5,514 nucleotides of DNA from an uncultured Alphaproteobacteria bacterium. Its GTDB lineage: Bacteria; Pseudomonadota; Alphaproteobacteria; Rickettsiales; UBA1997. The notes beneath the pieces are model-generated. The model saw only the letters and a list, made by a program, of their open reading frames with translations. It had not been told where the DNA came from and ran no database searches. The translations under genes were made by a program, and so were the position numbers. Positions 5,441-5,514 of the stretch are shown piece after piece. The stretch covers positions 1-5,514 of the forward strand of contig CAIOKL010000261.1 in assembly GCA_903858915.1 (NCBI GenBank), in the 5' to 3' direction. Every line of letters starts with the position of its first letter. Position 1 is the stretch's first letter.

Positions 5441-5514
5441 GCCAAGCGACGCGGTCCCAGTCGCGGAGTCGTCTTCGAAATCAAAATTTATTTTGATTGA
5501 GAAAAGCGACGAAG
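5441..5514. repeat. About 74-bp tandem repeat, unit B, reaching the window edge
   Basis: The unit begins GCCAAGCGACGC and repeats the hairpin of unit A from GTCGTCTTCG (5468) onward. The same stem AATCAAAA (5479-5486) / TTTTGATT (5491-5498) is present, but the loop is changed from GAA to a TTTA type. The block between units differs: GCGAC (5446-5450) and GTCGC (5460-5464) form their own 5-bp stem here, absent from unit A. The final GCGACGAAG matches the end of unit A, so a further unit may begin just beyond the window. Confidence 0.8.

Noticed and set aside
5248..5514. CRISPR array
   Set aside because: The repeats are directly adjacent or differ in length class, with no unique spacers of regular size and no cas genes. 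They are tandem hairpin repeats.

Overview
The window is AT-rich DNA from a Gram-negative bacterium. Its genes are a CzcA-type RND metal-efflux transporter, a TolC/CzcC-type outer-membrane channel, the start of an undecaprenyl-diphosphatase gene (uppP) and a tRNA-Leu(CAA). Every recognisable gene lies on the minus strand, so the biological reading order runs from right to left. The AT-richness, the near absence of Shine-Dalgarno sequences and the intergenic repeats at the right end suggest an alphaproteobacterium, perhaps a Rickettsiales- or Holosporales-like host-associated one. On the minus strand those repeats recall the rickettsial 'GATTGC-TCGTCGC' type. The taxonomic reading is inference.

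Layout in + coordinates: 1-101 is the first 33 codons of uppP (GTG start), with a candidate promoter at 138-167. 174-3236 is czcA and 3240-4457 is czcC/tolC; only 3 nt separate them, so they form a two-gene operon in the order channel then pump. 4458-4650 is the operon's leader and promoter region, with an 18-nt purine tract. 4651-4737 is tRNA-Leu(CAA), preceded by a 22-bp perfect palindrome in its leader and by a strong sigma70-type promoter (4781-4810). 4819-4947 is a possible 42-codon small ORF. 4948-5230 holds no gene I recognise. 5231-5514 is a dense array of palindromes and tandem repeats.

How the genes work together: CzcA is a proton-driven inner-membrane pump for divalent metal ions. 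The DFG-(3)-D-(6)-E pattern in its fourth membrane helix matches the Zn/Co/Cd class rather than the Cu/Ag class. CzcC is the outer-membrane exit duct. The periplasmic adaptor (CzcB) that normally joins them is absent from the operon and from the visible flanks, so it must be encoded elsewhere or be missing. UppP recycles the lipid carrier for cell-wall synthesis and is not functionally linked to metal export.

The most notable structure is a pair of adjacent 58-bp repeats at 5248-5363. Each folds into a long two-tier hairpin. The inner stem-loop is identical in the two copies, while the outer 9-bp stem differs at three base pairs, and every one of those changes is compensated on the opposite arm. 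A second tandem pair of about 75 bp, with its own nested hairpins, follows and runs into the window edge. Together they look like a family of structured, possibly mobile or terminator-like intergenic elements.
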